DNA of 64,000 nt from Polymorphobacter megasporae. Lineage in GTDB: Bacteria; Pseudomonadota; Alphaproteobacteria; Sphingomonadales; Sphingomonadaceae. The stretch lies in NCBI RefSeq assembly GCF_018982885.2, contig NZ_CP081848.1:1426001-1490000 (forward strand), written 5' to 3'. The translations under genes were made by a program, and so were the position numbers. Of the stretch, positions 36,010 to 44,030 are shown piece after piece (positions within the stretch are counted from its first letter, which is position 1; every line of letters starts with the position of its first letter). The notes under the pieces are model-generated. The model was not told the DNA's origin and searched no databases. It worked only from the letters and a program-made list of their open reading frames with translations.

Positions 36010-36878
36010 CTGCTGAACGCCATGCAGGCCGAGCGCCTGATGCATGCGCGGAGTTCGCGTTGCCCCACGGTCCGGGCGCGCTTGGTGCGCTTGACCTCGC
36101 TCAACGGCTTTTCGGGCCTGGGGAGAGCGATCCGGTAGAAGGCGGGCGTTGCCCGCACGCCGCCGATACTCTCGAAAAAAGCGTCGTACACGTTTGCAAA
36201 GGCTTGTTCGTCGCCAGTATCGCGAGCGGGTTGGGCGCTCCCTGCAATCCCGGCGAGCGCAGGGATGCCATAGCAATTGGCAATCCCGGCCAGGACAGCG
36301 ATGAAGACGATCGCCGGTGACAGGTTGCCGAGCGACCGGATTGCCGCCCGCAAACGGTTGAGATCCGCCGGCATGCCTTGGATGCGCGTCACCGCGATTA
36401 TCGTCTCGGCGGGCGACCCCGCCAGCGACCCCGGCGCGAAACTGAACGAGCAGATCGAAAGGATCGCATCGTCGAGCGTGTACTTAAGCGTCAACTCGCC
36501 CTCGTTATCGGTCGGATGTGAGAACACCACGTCGACGCGGTGATGCCCGGCGTCGCTGTCGTGGCACCAAAGTCGCTTCCCCCCGTCGACGATTGCCGAA
36601 AAAGTGGCAGCCGGGACTTTCGTCGCGATGAAATCATAGTGATGGATCATCAGCGCGGCGCGCTCGTCGCTCGTCAGTCCGATCGCCAGATGAAAAGGGT
36701 TCAGATATTTTCGCGCGAGCTGAGGCTGCCGCGCGCGGATCGCCGCGAAGATTGGCCGTCCGACCGCCTCGCGGACCGCGCGATGCCGGCCGCGATTTGC
36801 CAGCAGGGTGCCGAGACGCGCTGCCAGTCCGGCGAGCTTCGCGCCTTCGGCGACAAAAGCAGTCGGCTGGATGCGCAT
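36006..36878 (-). CDS. DUF535 (VirK/YbjX-like) protein
   Basis: A 290-residue protein of the DUF535 family. Recognisable blocks are [56 protein letters not shown], then [15 protein letters not shown], and the C-terminal [14 protein letters not shown]. The family includes VirK and YbjX of enterics, linked to envelope stress, and has no known catalytic mechanism. ATG 36878 is the best start; TTG 36956 would add 26 residues. The gene and its flanks look less GC-rich than the neighbourhood, a possible sign of acquisition. It converges with dapE. Confidence 0.85.
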   Translation of the reverse strand: MRIQPTAFVAEGAKLAGLAARLGTLLANRGRHRAVREAVGRPIFAAIRARQPQLARKYLNPFHLAIGLTSDERAALMIHHYDFIATKVPAATFSAIVDGGKRLWCHDSDAGHHRVDVVFSHPTDNEGELTLKYTLDDAILSICSFSFAPGSLAGSPAETIIAVTRIQGMPADLNRLRAAIRSLGNLSPAIVFIAVLAGIANCYGIPALAGIAGSAQPARDTGDEQAFANVYDAFFESIGGVRATPAFYRIALPRPEKPLSEVKRTKRARTVGQRELRACIRRSACMAFSS

Positions 36879-37213
36879 CGAGATCAAGCCGTCACTTGCA
36901 GAATAATCACCAGACCCGTGTAATAACCCCCGAAGCCGAAGGAAATACCGGGGCAAGTCGCATTGTCAAGCTGGACGCCTAGACACAAATAATGTTCCGC
37001 TTGCCAAACGACTTTGGTCATTTGATTAACTATAGTGCTCAATGCTGATGCAGACGCCACATTTAGGACGATGTTTTTGGCGTGCTGACTACGATAATCG
37101 CCGATAGGCGGACGCAGGCCGTCATCGCTACTTTGCAGCCAGCAGAGGTGACGCATGGGTTGCGGCGGGCGGCCCGCGACGCCATTTCGGAGCGGTATAA
37201 ATCCGGGGCTCCC
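36879..37213. other. AT-richer 335-bp intergenic region upstream of folE
   Basis: The divergent gap between the DUF535 gene and folE is visibly richer in A and T than its surroundings, with TTTGATTAACTATAGTGC at 37021-37038 and AATAATGTTCC at 36989. It should hold both promoters. The folE frame is open back to 37082, but I see no conserved coding sequence before 37214. Confidence 0.6.
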
Positions 37214-37831
37214 ATGCAGCACGACGACGATACCGACCTTTCGCCCGAACTCGCCAGCGTTGCGCCGATCCCGCAGGAACGCGTCGAGGCGGCGATCCGC
37301 GACTTGATCCGCTGGGCAGGGGATGACCCCGATCGCGAAGGGCTGCTCGACACGCCGGGCCGGGTGGCGCGCGCGTATCGCGAATATTTCCGCGGCTATC
37401 TCGAGGATCCCGGTGTCCACCTTGCCCGCACCTTCGGCGAGGTCGGCGGGTATGACGACATCGTCCTCCTCCGCGATATCCCGTTCCAGTCGCACTGCGA
37501 ACACCACATGGCCCCGATCATCGGCAAAGCGCACATCGCCTATCTGCCGCGCAACCGCGTCGTCGGCATCTCGAAGCTGGCGCGCGTCCTCCACGGCTAT
37601 GCGCGGCGGCTCCAGGTCCAGGAGCGTCTCACTGCCGAGGTCGCTGACTGCATTCAGAAGCAACTCGATCCGATCGGCGTCGCCGTCGTCATCGAGGCGA
37701 CACACAGCTGCATGAGCGCGCGCGGTGTGATGACGACGGGGGTGACGATGACCACCAGCCGGATGATGGGCGTCTTCCGCGACGACGACCGGTCGCGGAA
37801 AGAAGTTCTCGCGCTAATGGGCAAGGGATAG
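37214..37831 (+). CDS. folE: GTP cyclohydrolase I
   Basis: A 205-residue FolE, which turns GTP into dihydroneopterin triphosphate for folate synthesis. Zinc ligands and active site lie in FQSHCEHHMAPIIGKAHIAYLP (Cys, His) and ATHSCMSARGV (second Cys), and VVGISKLARVLHGYARRLQVQERLT is the signature helix. The N-terminal DREGLLDTPGRVARAYREYF is typical. The frame extends 44 codons upstream without conservation, so ATG 37214 is chosen. Confidence 0.95.
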   Translation: MQHDDDTDLSPELASVAPIPQERVEAAIRDLIRWAGDDPDREGLLDTPGRVARAYREYFRGYLEDPGVHLARTFGEVGGYDDIVLLRDIPFQSHCEHHMAPIIGKAHIAYLPRNRVVGISKLARVLHGYARRLQVQERLTAEVADCIQKQLDPIGVAVVIEATHSCMSARGVMTTGVTMTTSRMMGVFRDDDRSRKEVLALMGKG

Positions 37832-37936
37832 CGGCCGTCCCGGCTCTATCCTGTGATCGGACTTGTGCGCGGCAGCCGATTCGCTGACTAGGAACGATCT
37901 ATCAGTCTCGCCTCCTGAGCGAAGGACCACGACCCG

Positions 37937-39241
37937 ATGACGATGTTCATGTTTGCCACCGGCATCGAGAATTCCTACCCGATGGTCGGTGGCAAGCGGG
38001 TCGACGAGATGGCGAAGTGCCGTCACTACGATCACTGGCAGGCCGATTTCGACGCGGTCGAGGACCTCGGTATCGGTTATCTGCGCTACGGGCCGCCGAT
38101 CCACACGACATGGCTCGGCGACGGCAAGTACGACTGGAGCTTCACCGACACGGTGTTCGGCGACCTGCTGCGGCGCGACATCACGCCGATCGTCGACCTT
38201 TGCCATTTCGGCGTGCCCGACTGGCTCGGCAACTTCCAGAACCCCGATTTCCCGGTACTGTTCGCGCGATACGCTGGCGACTTTGCCGCGCGCTTCCCGT
38301 GGGTCCAGCTCTACACGCCGGTCAACGAGATGTTCATCTGCGCGCTGTTCTCGGCGAAATACGGCTGGTGGAACGAGGCGCTGTCGAGCGACCTCGGTTT
38401 CGTCACCGCGCTGAAGCACATCGTTCGCGGCAACGTGCTGGCGATGCAGGCGATCCTCGACGCACGCCCCGACGCGATCTTCATCCAGTCGGAGAGCTCG
38501 GAATATTACCACGCCGACAACCCCGCCGCGATCGGCCCCGCCGAGGTGCTCAACTCGCTGCGCTTCCTCAGCCTCGACCTCAACTTCGGGCGGCGGACGG
38601 GATCGGAAATGTACCAGTATCTCCTCGATAACGGGATGAGCCGCGACGAGTACGACTGGTTCATGAACGTCCGGCTCAAGCAGCACTGCATCATGGGCAA
38701 CGACTATTACTTGACGAACGAGCATCGCGTCGCCGCCGACGGCAGCAGCCGAGCGTCGGGCGAGGTGTTCGGCTACGATGGGATCACGTGGCAGTATTTC
38801 CAGCGCTACCGCCTGCCGACGATGCACACCGAGACCAACCTCGCCGACTACGGCGACGGGCAAGCGTCGGTCGACTGGCTGTGGAAGCAGTGGGCGAGCG
38901 TCCTCAAGGTGCGCAACGACGGTATCCCGATGGTCGGCTTCACCTGGTATTCGCTGACCGACCAGGTCGACTGGGACACCGCGCTCCGCGAGGACAATGG
39001 CAGGGTCAACCCGCTCGGGCTCTATGACCTCGACCGCAAGATTCGCCCCGTCGGCGCGGCGTACAAGCAACTGATCAAGGACTGGGCGCTCGTCCTGCCG
39101 ACGCAGAGCGTGTGCATGGTCGTGCCGCTGGTCAAGCCGAGCGAGTATAACGATCCGTGGGCGCAACGCCGCCGCGAGGACGCCGCCGCGGTGCGCCGCG
39201 CCAAGCACGCCAACCTGACGCAGCTCGAAACGAACAGCTAG
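37937..39241 (+). CDS. Family 1 glycosyl hydrolase-like enzyme
   Basis: A 434-residue TIM-barrel protein related to GH1. YLRYGPPIHTTWLGDGKYDWSFTD resembles the GH1 region before strand 3. The acid/base Glu is in YTPVNEMF near residue 130 (T-x-N-E), and the nucleophile Glu is in PTMHTETNLAD near residue 298. FTWYSLTDQVDWDTAL near the end corresponds to the aglycone-site loop. It lacks a signal peptide, so an imported glycoside would be the substrate. Only the core motifs match classical beta-glucosidases, so its specificity is open. It converges with the FMO-like gene, overlapping by 4 nt. Confidence 0.85.
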   Translation: MTMFMFATGIENSYPMVGGKRVDEMAKCRHYDHWQADFDAVEDLGIGYLRYGPPIHTTWLGDGKYDWSFTDTVFGDLLRRDITPIVDLCHFGVPDWLGNFQNPDFPVLFARYAGDFAARFPWVQLYTPVNEMFICALFSAKYGWWNEALSSDLGFVTALKHIVRGNVLAMQAILDARPDAIFIQSESSEYYHADNPAAIGPAEVLNSLRFLSLDLNFGRRTGSEMYQYLLDNGMSRDEYDWFMNVRLKQHCIMGNDYYLTNEHRVAADGSSRASGEVFGYDGITWQYFQRYRLPTMHTETNLADYGDGQASVDWLWKQWASVLKVRNDGIPMVGFTWYSLTDQVDWDTALREDNGRVNPLGLYDLDRKIRPVGAAYKQLIKDWALVLPTQSVCMVVPLVKPSEYNDPWAQRRREDAAAVRRAKHANLTQLETNS

Positions 39242-40707
39242 GCGGCCTCGCGTAGCTTCGCTGGGGCGGTGAACTCCATCGTCCCGTCGGCAACCTTGCC
39301 GTAGCGCAGCGCGAGCAGGTCGCGGACGTAGTTCTGGTGGACTTTCCACGGCACTGCAGTCCCCTGCTTGGGGAACTTGTCCATCGACCGCGTGACATAG
39401 CCCGACGAGAAGTCGAGGAACGGCGTCTCGCCGCTCGCCCCCGCGTCGCGGCGGGGCGTGGCGATGCGCGTGCCGGTGCGGTCCATGTGCTTGAGCAGAC
39501 GGCAGACGTACTCGCTCGTCAGGTCGGCCTTGAGCGTCCACGAGGCGTTGGTGTAGCCGAATGCGCTCGCGAGATTGGGGACGTCGGAATACATCATCCC
39601 CTTGTAATTGAACGATTTCGCGAAATCGACCGGCGCACTGTCGACTGACACTGCCATCTTGCCGAGCAGCGACAGATTGAGCCCCGTTGCGGTGACGATG
39701 ACATCGGCGGGCAACTCGGCCCCCGACTTGAGGACGATGCCGTCGCGGGTGAAATGGTCGATGTGATCGGTGACGACCGATGCGCTGCCGCCCTTGATCG
39801 CGTCGAACAGGTCGGCGTCGGGGACGAGGCACAGCCGCTGGTCCCACGGATTGTACGCCGGGGTGAAGTGCTTTGCGACGTCGTAGTCGGAGCCGAGCTG
39901 GGCGCGAACGCCGTCGAGGATCAGCCCCTTCACCTTCCCCGGATTTTTCCGCGACTGGTTGAAGAACATCATGCCGAGCAGGACATTCTTCCAGCGGACG
40001 AGCGCATAAGCGAGCTTGGCGGGGAGGTTGCGCCGCAGCCGGTCGGCAATGCCGTCGACCGCCGGGCGCGCGACGACGTACGACGGCGAACGCTGGAGCA
40101 TCGTCACATGCGCCGCCTTCCGCGCCATCGCGGGCACGAGGGTTACCGCCGTCGCGCCGCTGCCGATGACGACGACGCGCTTGCCGGCATAATCGAGGTC
40201 GGCGGGCCAGTGCTGCGGGTGGACGATCTGCCCGGCGAAGTCGGCGCTGCCGGCGAACTCGGGGGCGTAGCCCTGCGCGTAATCGTAATAGCCGCTGCAC
40301 ATGAAGAGGAAGTTGCAGGTCAATTCGACGGGCACGCCATCGCGGGTCGCGGTTACGGTCCACAAAGCGTTGGCGCTCGACCATGCGGCGCTGTCGACGT
40401 GGTGGCCGAAGCGGATGCGGCGGTCGATGCCGTGGTCGGCGGCGGTGTCGCGGACGTAGTTCAGGATCGACGGCCCGTCGGCGATCGCCTTCGCTTCGCG
40501 CCACGGGCGGAAGGAATAGCCGAGCGTGTACATGTCCGAATCGGAGCGAATGCCGGGGTAGCGGAACAGGTCCCACGTCCCGCCGATCGCGCCGCGTCCC
40601 TCGAGGATCGCATAGGTCTTGCCCGGACACAGCGTCTGCAGATGGTACGCCGCACCGATGCCCGACAGGCCCGCACCCACGATCAGAACGTCGAAATGCT
40701 CGGTCAT
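39238..40707 (-). CDS. FAD-dependent monooxygenase, FMO/Baeyer-Villiger type
   Basis: A 489-residue class B flavoprotein monooxygenase. The FAD loop is DVLIVGAGLSGIGAAYHLQ, and the NADPH loop is KRVVVIGSGATAVTLVPAM. Between them FAGQIVHPQHWPAD satisfies the FxGxxxHxxxW(P/D) fingerprint of Baeyer-Villiger and FMO enzymes. DVIVTATGLNLSLLG is the ATG-type motif. The enzyme probably inserts oxygen into a ketone or heteroatom; the substrate is unknown. GGAGG lies 8 nt before ATG 40707. A 53-bp gap separates it from the mutarotase gene on the same strand. Confidence 0.92.
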   Translation of the reverse strand: MTEHFDVLIVGAGLSGIGAAYHLQTLCPGKTYAILEGRGAIGGTWDLFRYPGIRSDSDMYTLGYSFRPWREAKAIADGPSILNYVRDTAADHGIDRRIRFGHHVDSAAWSSANALWTVTATRDGVPVELTCNFLFMCSGYYDYAQGYAPEFAGSADFAGQIVHPQHWPADLDYAGKRVVVIGSGATAVTLVPAMARKAAHVTMLQRSPSYVVARPAVDGIADRLRRNLPAKLAYALVRWKNVLLGMMFFNQSRKNPGKVKGLILDGVRAQLGSDYDVAKHFTPAYNPWDQRLCLVPDADLFDAIKGGSASVVTDHIDHFTRDGIVLKSGAELPADVIVTATGLNLSLLGKMAVSVDSAPVDFAKSFNYKGMMYSDVPNLASAFGYTNASWTLKADLTSEYVCRLLKHMDRTGTRIATPRRDAGASGETPFLDFSSGYVTRSMDKFPKQGTAVPWKVHQNYVRDLLALRYGKVADGTMEFTAPAKLREAA

Positions 40708-40760
40708 TGCCGCGCCTCCACCCAAGTCATTGAGAGGCTAGCCGATCTTTTGCGGACTGG

Positions 40761-41624
40761 CTATCCGCGCAGGCGGTAGCTCGTGCCGAGTGCAAAAGTC
40801 TCGCCCGGAGCAAGCGTTGCGATCCCCGGATGCCCCGGGATGTTGAGCGCATCGGTCGGGTGGGTCACCGCCTCGATCGCCGTAATCGTGTCGCCGACCG
40901 GGGCGAAGACGACCATCCACCGCGCCGCCGGCCCTGCGACGATGTCGAGCGAGACGCCGTCGGGCCATTCGATCGTGGCGTCGCCGCCAAAACCCGCAAA
41001 GACATTGTCGGTATCGTGGTCGGCGGGATGGAGCCGGTCGGTCAGCTCGGTCGACGGGTCGGCGACGAAGGCGGTTGGCATGACGAACGCGTCGGTCTCC
41101 CACCAGCCCTCGGTCCGCGTGATCAGCCGCGTTCCCGGCGGATTGGGGAAATAAGGGTGGAGGCCGAGCCCGGCGGGCATCGGCGTCGCACCGTGGTTGG
41201 TCACTGCAATTACCCAGTCGATGCCGTTCGGCTGGATGACGAAATCCTGCGTCGCGACGAAATCCCACGGCCATTCGTCGGCGACGTGGACATAGGTCAA
41301 TCGCGCAGTCGACTGGGTCACCCCGCTCGGCGCCCACGGTTTATGCCAGCCGAGGCCGTGGATACTGTGCGGCGACGGCGGAAAGTTGAGAGGGAGCTGG
41401 ACGCGCCGCCCGTCCCAGTCGAAGCGGCCACGGTCGATGCGATTGCTGTACGGCACCAGCGGAAAGGCGCTCAGGCTGAGCGGATCGCGCTTGTCGACCG
41501 CCCCCGGCAACGCATCGCGCAGCACCGGCCGCCCGCGCCAGTGGAACGCGGCGATGCCGCCCCCCGCCTCGGGCGCGAGCGTCAGCAGCGTGTCGCCGCT
41601 GGTGAGGGTCAAGAGATCGGTCAT
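40761..41624 (-). CDS. Aldose 1-epimerase (mutarotase)-like protein
   Basis: A 287-residue galactose mutarotase-like protein. It has LVPYSNRIDRGRFDWDGRRVQL, the substrate Arg region, and SPHSIHGLGWHKPW with the first catalytic His. MPAGLGLHPYFP carries the second His, and HPTDALNIPGHPGIATLAPGETF is the C-terminal part with the Glu base. It interconverts alpha and beta anomers of an aldose. ATG 41624 overlaps the stop of the DNA ligase gene. It is the last gene of the minus-strand unit 43956-40761. Confidence 0.93.
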   Translation of the reverse strand: MTDLLTLTSGDTLLTLAPEAGGGIAAFHWRGRPVLRDALPGAVDKRDPLSLSAFPLVPYSNRIDRGRFDWDGRRVQLPLNFPPSPHSIHGLGWHKPWAPSGVTQSTARLTYVHVADEWPWDFVATQDFVIQPNGIDWVIAVTNHGATPMPAGLGLHPYFPNPPGTRLITRTEGWWETDAFVMPTAFVADPSTELTDRLHPADHDTDNVFAGFGGDATIEWPDGVSLDIVAGPAARWMVVFAPVGDTITAIEAVTHPTDALNIPGHPGIATLAPGETFALGTSYRLRG

Positions 41625-42649
41625 GCGCGGGCGACGATGGCGGCGACTTCGGCCGGACGCAATGGCGGCGCGAGTTGCGCAATGTCGCACTGGTGCGGGG
41701 CCTTGTCGGGGCGCCAGCGGACGAAGCCGGTACCGTGGCGGAAGCGGCCCGAGGTGACCTGGTCGTACGTCACCTCGACGACGAGTTCGGGGCGCAGCGG
41801 CTGCCATTCGGCCGAGCGTTCGGTGTTCCATCGGCTCGGACCGCCGGGGGCCTTGCCGGTGAAACCCGGGGCCTCGACGAGGACTTCGAGCCGTTCGGTC
41901 AGCGCCACGCGGTCGACGTCCTTGATCCCTGAGGTAAAGCCGACGTGATCGAGTTGGCCGGCGGCGTCGTACAGCCCGAGGAGGAGCGACCCGACCTGTT
42001 TGCTGCCACTCGCGTAGCGGAAGCCGCCCACTACGCAGTCGGCGGTGCGACTGGGCTTGAGCTTGAGCATCGCGCGCTCGCCGCTGCCATAGGGATCGTC
42101 GCGGCGCTTGGCGACGATGCCGTCGAGTGCGCCGCCGCTCGTCGCGAGCCACGCCGACGCGGCGGTGGCGTCGCGGGTCATCGGGGACAGTTGCAGCATC
42201 GGATCGTCCTCGCCCGCCATCAGCGTTTCGAGCGCCTCGCGGCGGCTGCTCAGCGGCTCGGCCGTGAGGTCCTGACCGCCCGCAGCGAGGCAGTCGAAGA
42301 CGATGAACTGCGCCGGGGTTTCGCGCGACAGCTTGGCGATCCGGCTCGCGGCGGGATGGAGCCGTGCCTGCAGCGCATCGAACGCCAACGCGCCGTCGAT
42401 CGTGACGATCACTTCACCGTCAAGGACGAAGCGATCGGCGGCGAGACGCGCGACCAGCGCTTCGATCTCGGGGAAGAAGCGCTGGAGCGGCTTGCCCGAC
42501 TTCGACATCAGCGCGACATCGCCGCCATCGCGAAAGGCGACGCAGCGGAAGCCGTCCCACTTCGGTTCGTACTGCCAGCCGTCGCCGTCGGGCAGCGCCG
42601 CGACGAGCTTCGCCTCCATCGGCGCGGTGGTGAGGGGCAGCGGCAACAC
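41621..42649 (-). CDS. ATP-dependent DNA ligase (LigC/LigD ligase-domain type)
   Basis: A 342-residue DNA ligase. The adenylated Lys is Lys30 in YEPKWDGFRC (motif I, KxDG). FVLDGEVIV, FIVFDCLA (motif III), LDGIVAKRRDDPY (motif IV) and AMLKLKPSRTADCVVGG (motif V) follow, then a C-terminal OB-fold domain ending RWRPDKAPHQC. There is no polymerase or nuclease domain, so it is a stand-alone ligase, possibly for NHEJ-like or excision repair. GTG 42649 gives the family N-terminus LPLPLTTAPMEAKLV; ATG 42619 is an alternative. It sits oddly between sugar genes, with its stop overlapping the mutarotase start. Confidence 0.93.
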   Translation of the reverse strand: MLPLPLTTAPMEAKLVAALPDGDGWQYEPKWDGFRCVAFRDGGDVALMSKSGKPLQRFFPEIEALVARLAADRFVLDGEVIVTIDGALAFDALQARLHPAASRIAKLSRETPAQFIVFDCLAAGGQDLTAEPLSSRREALETLMAGEDDPMLQLSPMTRDATAASAWLATSGGALDGIVAKRRDDPYGSGERAMLKLKPSRTADCVVGGFRYASGSKQVGSLLLGLYDAAGQLDHVGFTSGIKDVDRVALTERLEVLVEAPGFTGKAPGGPSRWNTERSAEWQPLRPELVVEVTYDQVTSGRFRHGTGFVRWRPDKAPHQCDIAQLAPPLRPAEVAAIVARA

Positions 42650-42656
42650 GCAGCGT

Positions 42657-43073
42657 CTAACGCGGCTCCCACCCGGGCGGGGCCATCTCGAATCCGGCAA
42701 AATCGAAGCCGGGGACGACGACGCAGCCGACAAGCGCCCAGCCGTCGCCCGCCGTCGCTGCCTGCCATAGTCCCGCCGCGACGACGTGATGCGGGGCGTC
42801 GCCTGCCGTCGGGTCGGGGCCGAGGCGGATCACTGTTTCGGTCCGGTCGAAGGTCCGCAGCGTGAGCGGCGTCCCGGCGTGGAACAGCCAGATCTCGCTC
42901 GCATCGACGCGGTGCCAGTGGCTCGATCGCCCGGCTTCGAGGAGGAAGACGATCGACGTCCCTGCCGCGCGCTCGCCCGGCTCGGTGTCGGCGCGCCACG
43001 TCTCGCGGTACCACCCGCCCTCGGGGTGCGGCGCAAGTCCGAGCGCGGCGATCATTGCCGCTGCATCAGCCAC
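42657..43073 (-). CDS. Cupin family protein, DUF985 type
   Basis: A 138-residue cupin of the DUF985 group. MIAALGLAPHPEGGWYRETWRA opens it, SIVFLLEAGRSSHWHRVDASEIWLFHAG holds the metal-binding His/Glu set, and VVVPGFDFAGFEMAPPGWEP is the family C-terminus. The function is unknown; relatives often sit beside sugar genes, and the fold resembles sugar isomerases and epimerases. The likely start GTG 43073 lies inside the end of the lactonase gene, and its stop is 7 nt before the ligase start. Confidence 0.88.
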   Translation of the reverse strand: MADAAAMIAALGLAPHPEGGWYRETWRADTEPGERAAGTSIVFLLEAGRSSHWHRVDASEIWLFHAGTPLTLRTFDRTETVIRLGPDPTAGDAPHHVVAAGLWQAATAGDGWALVGCVVVPGFDFAGFEMAPPGWEPR

Positions 43074-43956
43074 GGTAGATCCCGCCCGGCATCCCGGTGA
43101 CGCCGTGGCCGAGTATTTCGAACAGCCCCCCGGCGAGCGGCTGCGCGGCGGCGGCATCGGCGTCGAGCTCCTGCGCCGCGCTGGTGACGAACAGCCGGTC
43201 GAAGCGCGCGCCGCCGAACGCCATGCAGGTGATGTTCGACACGGGCAATTTATGCTCGGCGACGATCTCGCCCTCTGGGGACACGCGGCGGACGCACCAC
43301 CCGCCCCAGAATGCCACCCACAGATGCCCTTCGGCGTCGGTCGTCATTCCGTCGGGGTTGCCCGACACGTCGCGCCAGACCTTGAACACCCGCCGGTTCG
43401 ACACCTCGCCGTCGGCGGCGAGGTCGAAGGCATAGGTCGTCCGGTCGAGCGTGTCGGTGTGATACAGGATTTTGCCGTCGGGGCTGAACGCCGGGCCGTT
43501 CGAGATGCGGTAGCCAGTGTCGATGCTCGTCCAGCGACGGTCGGCGCCAAGGCGGTAGAGCACGCCCGACCGGTCGCGCTTGAGGTCGTCCATCGTTCCC
43601 GCCCAGAAATTGCCGTACGGGTCGATCTTGCCGTCGTTGAAGCGGTTCGTCGGAAAATCGGGTTCGGGATGGTCGATCACCTCGAATGCGCCGGTGTCGG
43701 GGTCGAGGAAAGCGAAGCCGAGCTTGGTCCCGGCGACGAAACCGCCGCTTGCGCGCAGGCCGATCGACCCGACCCGGCACGGAGCGGTCCAGTCGCGGCG
43801 CTCGCCGGTTGCCGGGTCGAAGCGGTGGATCGTCGATCGCTCGATGTCGACGAACCACAGCAATCCGCGCGCCGCGTCCCAGATCGGCCCCTCGCCGAGG
43901 TCGCAGTGCGCCGGCCACACGCAGCGCCAGCCGGGACCGTCGAGTGCTGTTTCCAT
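43066..43956 (-). CDS. SMP-30/gluconolaconase-family sugar lactonase
   Basis: A 296-residue six-bladed beta-propeller of the SMP-30/gluconolactonase/LRE family (the sugar-acid lactone hydrolases). HCDLGEGPIWDAARGLLWFVDIE contains the metal-binding Glu. NRFNDGKIDPYGNFWAGTMDD contains the substrate Arg/Asn and Asn ligand. RISNGPAFSPDGKILYHTDTLDRTTYAF has the Asn and the catalytic Asp. In this setting it would hydrolyse a sugar lactone, such as galactonolactone, to the aldonic acid. It begins the minus-strand operon lactonase, cupin, ligase, mutarotase. Confidence 0.92.
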   Translation of the reverse strand: METALDGPGWRCVWPAHCDLGEGPIWDAARGLLWFVDIERSTIHRFDPATGERRDWTAPCRVGSIGLRASGGFVAGTKLGFAFLDPDTGAFEVIDHPEPDFPTNRFNDGKIDPYGNFWAGTMDDLKRDRSGVLYRLGADRRWTSIDTGYRISNGPAFSPDGKILYHTDTLDRTTYAFDLAADGEVSNRRVFKVWRDVSGNPDGMTTDAEGHLWVAFWGGWCVRRVSPEGEIVAEHKLPVSNITCMAFGGARFDRLFVTSAAQELDADAAAAQPLAGGLFEILGHGVTGMPGGIYRG

Positions 43957-44030
43957 CGTTGCTCCTTAGCGCCGAGAGACTAGATACGCTATCGCCTGGG
44001 CCGACCGTGGCCATGAACGTTGGAAACCGC
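43957..44030. promoter_or_regulatory. Divergent promoter region of the sugar operons
   Basis: This 74-bp gap separates the start codons of the lactonase operon (minus) and the dehydratase operon (plus). Both promoters and any shared operator must lie here or inside the first codons. GGAGCAACG on the minus strand is the lactonase ribosome site. I do not see a clear inverted operator. Confidence 0.5.

Noticed and set aside
37814-40630. A very long minus-strand open frame across folE's end, the GH1 gene and part of the oxidase.
   Set aside because: It is antisense to genes with clear catalytic motifs. Its product is Arg/Asp/His-rich and repetitive, as expected for a GC-rich shadow frame.
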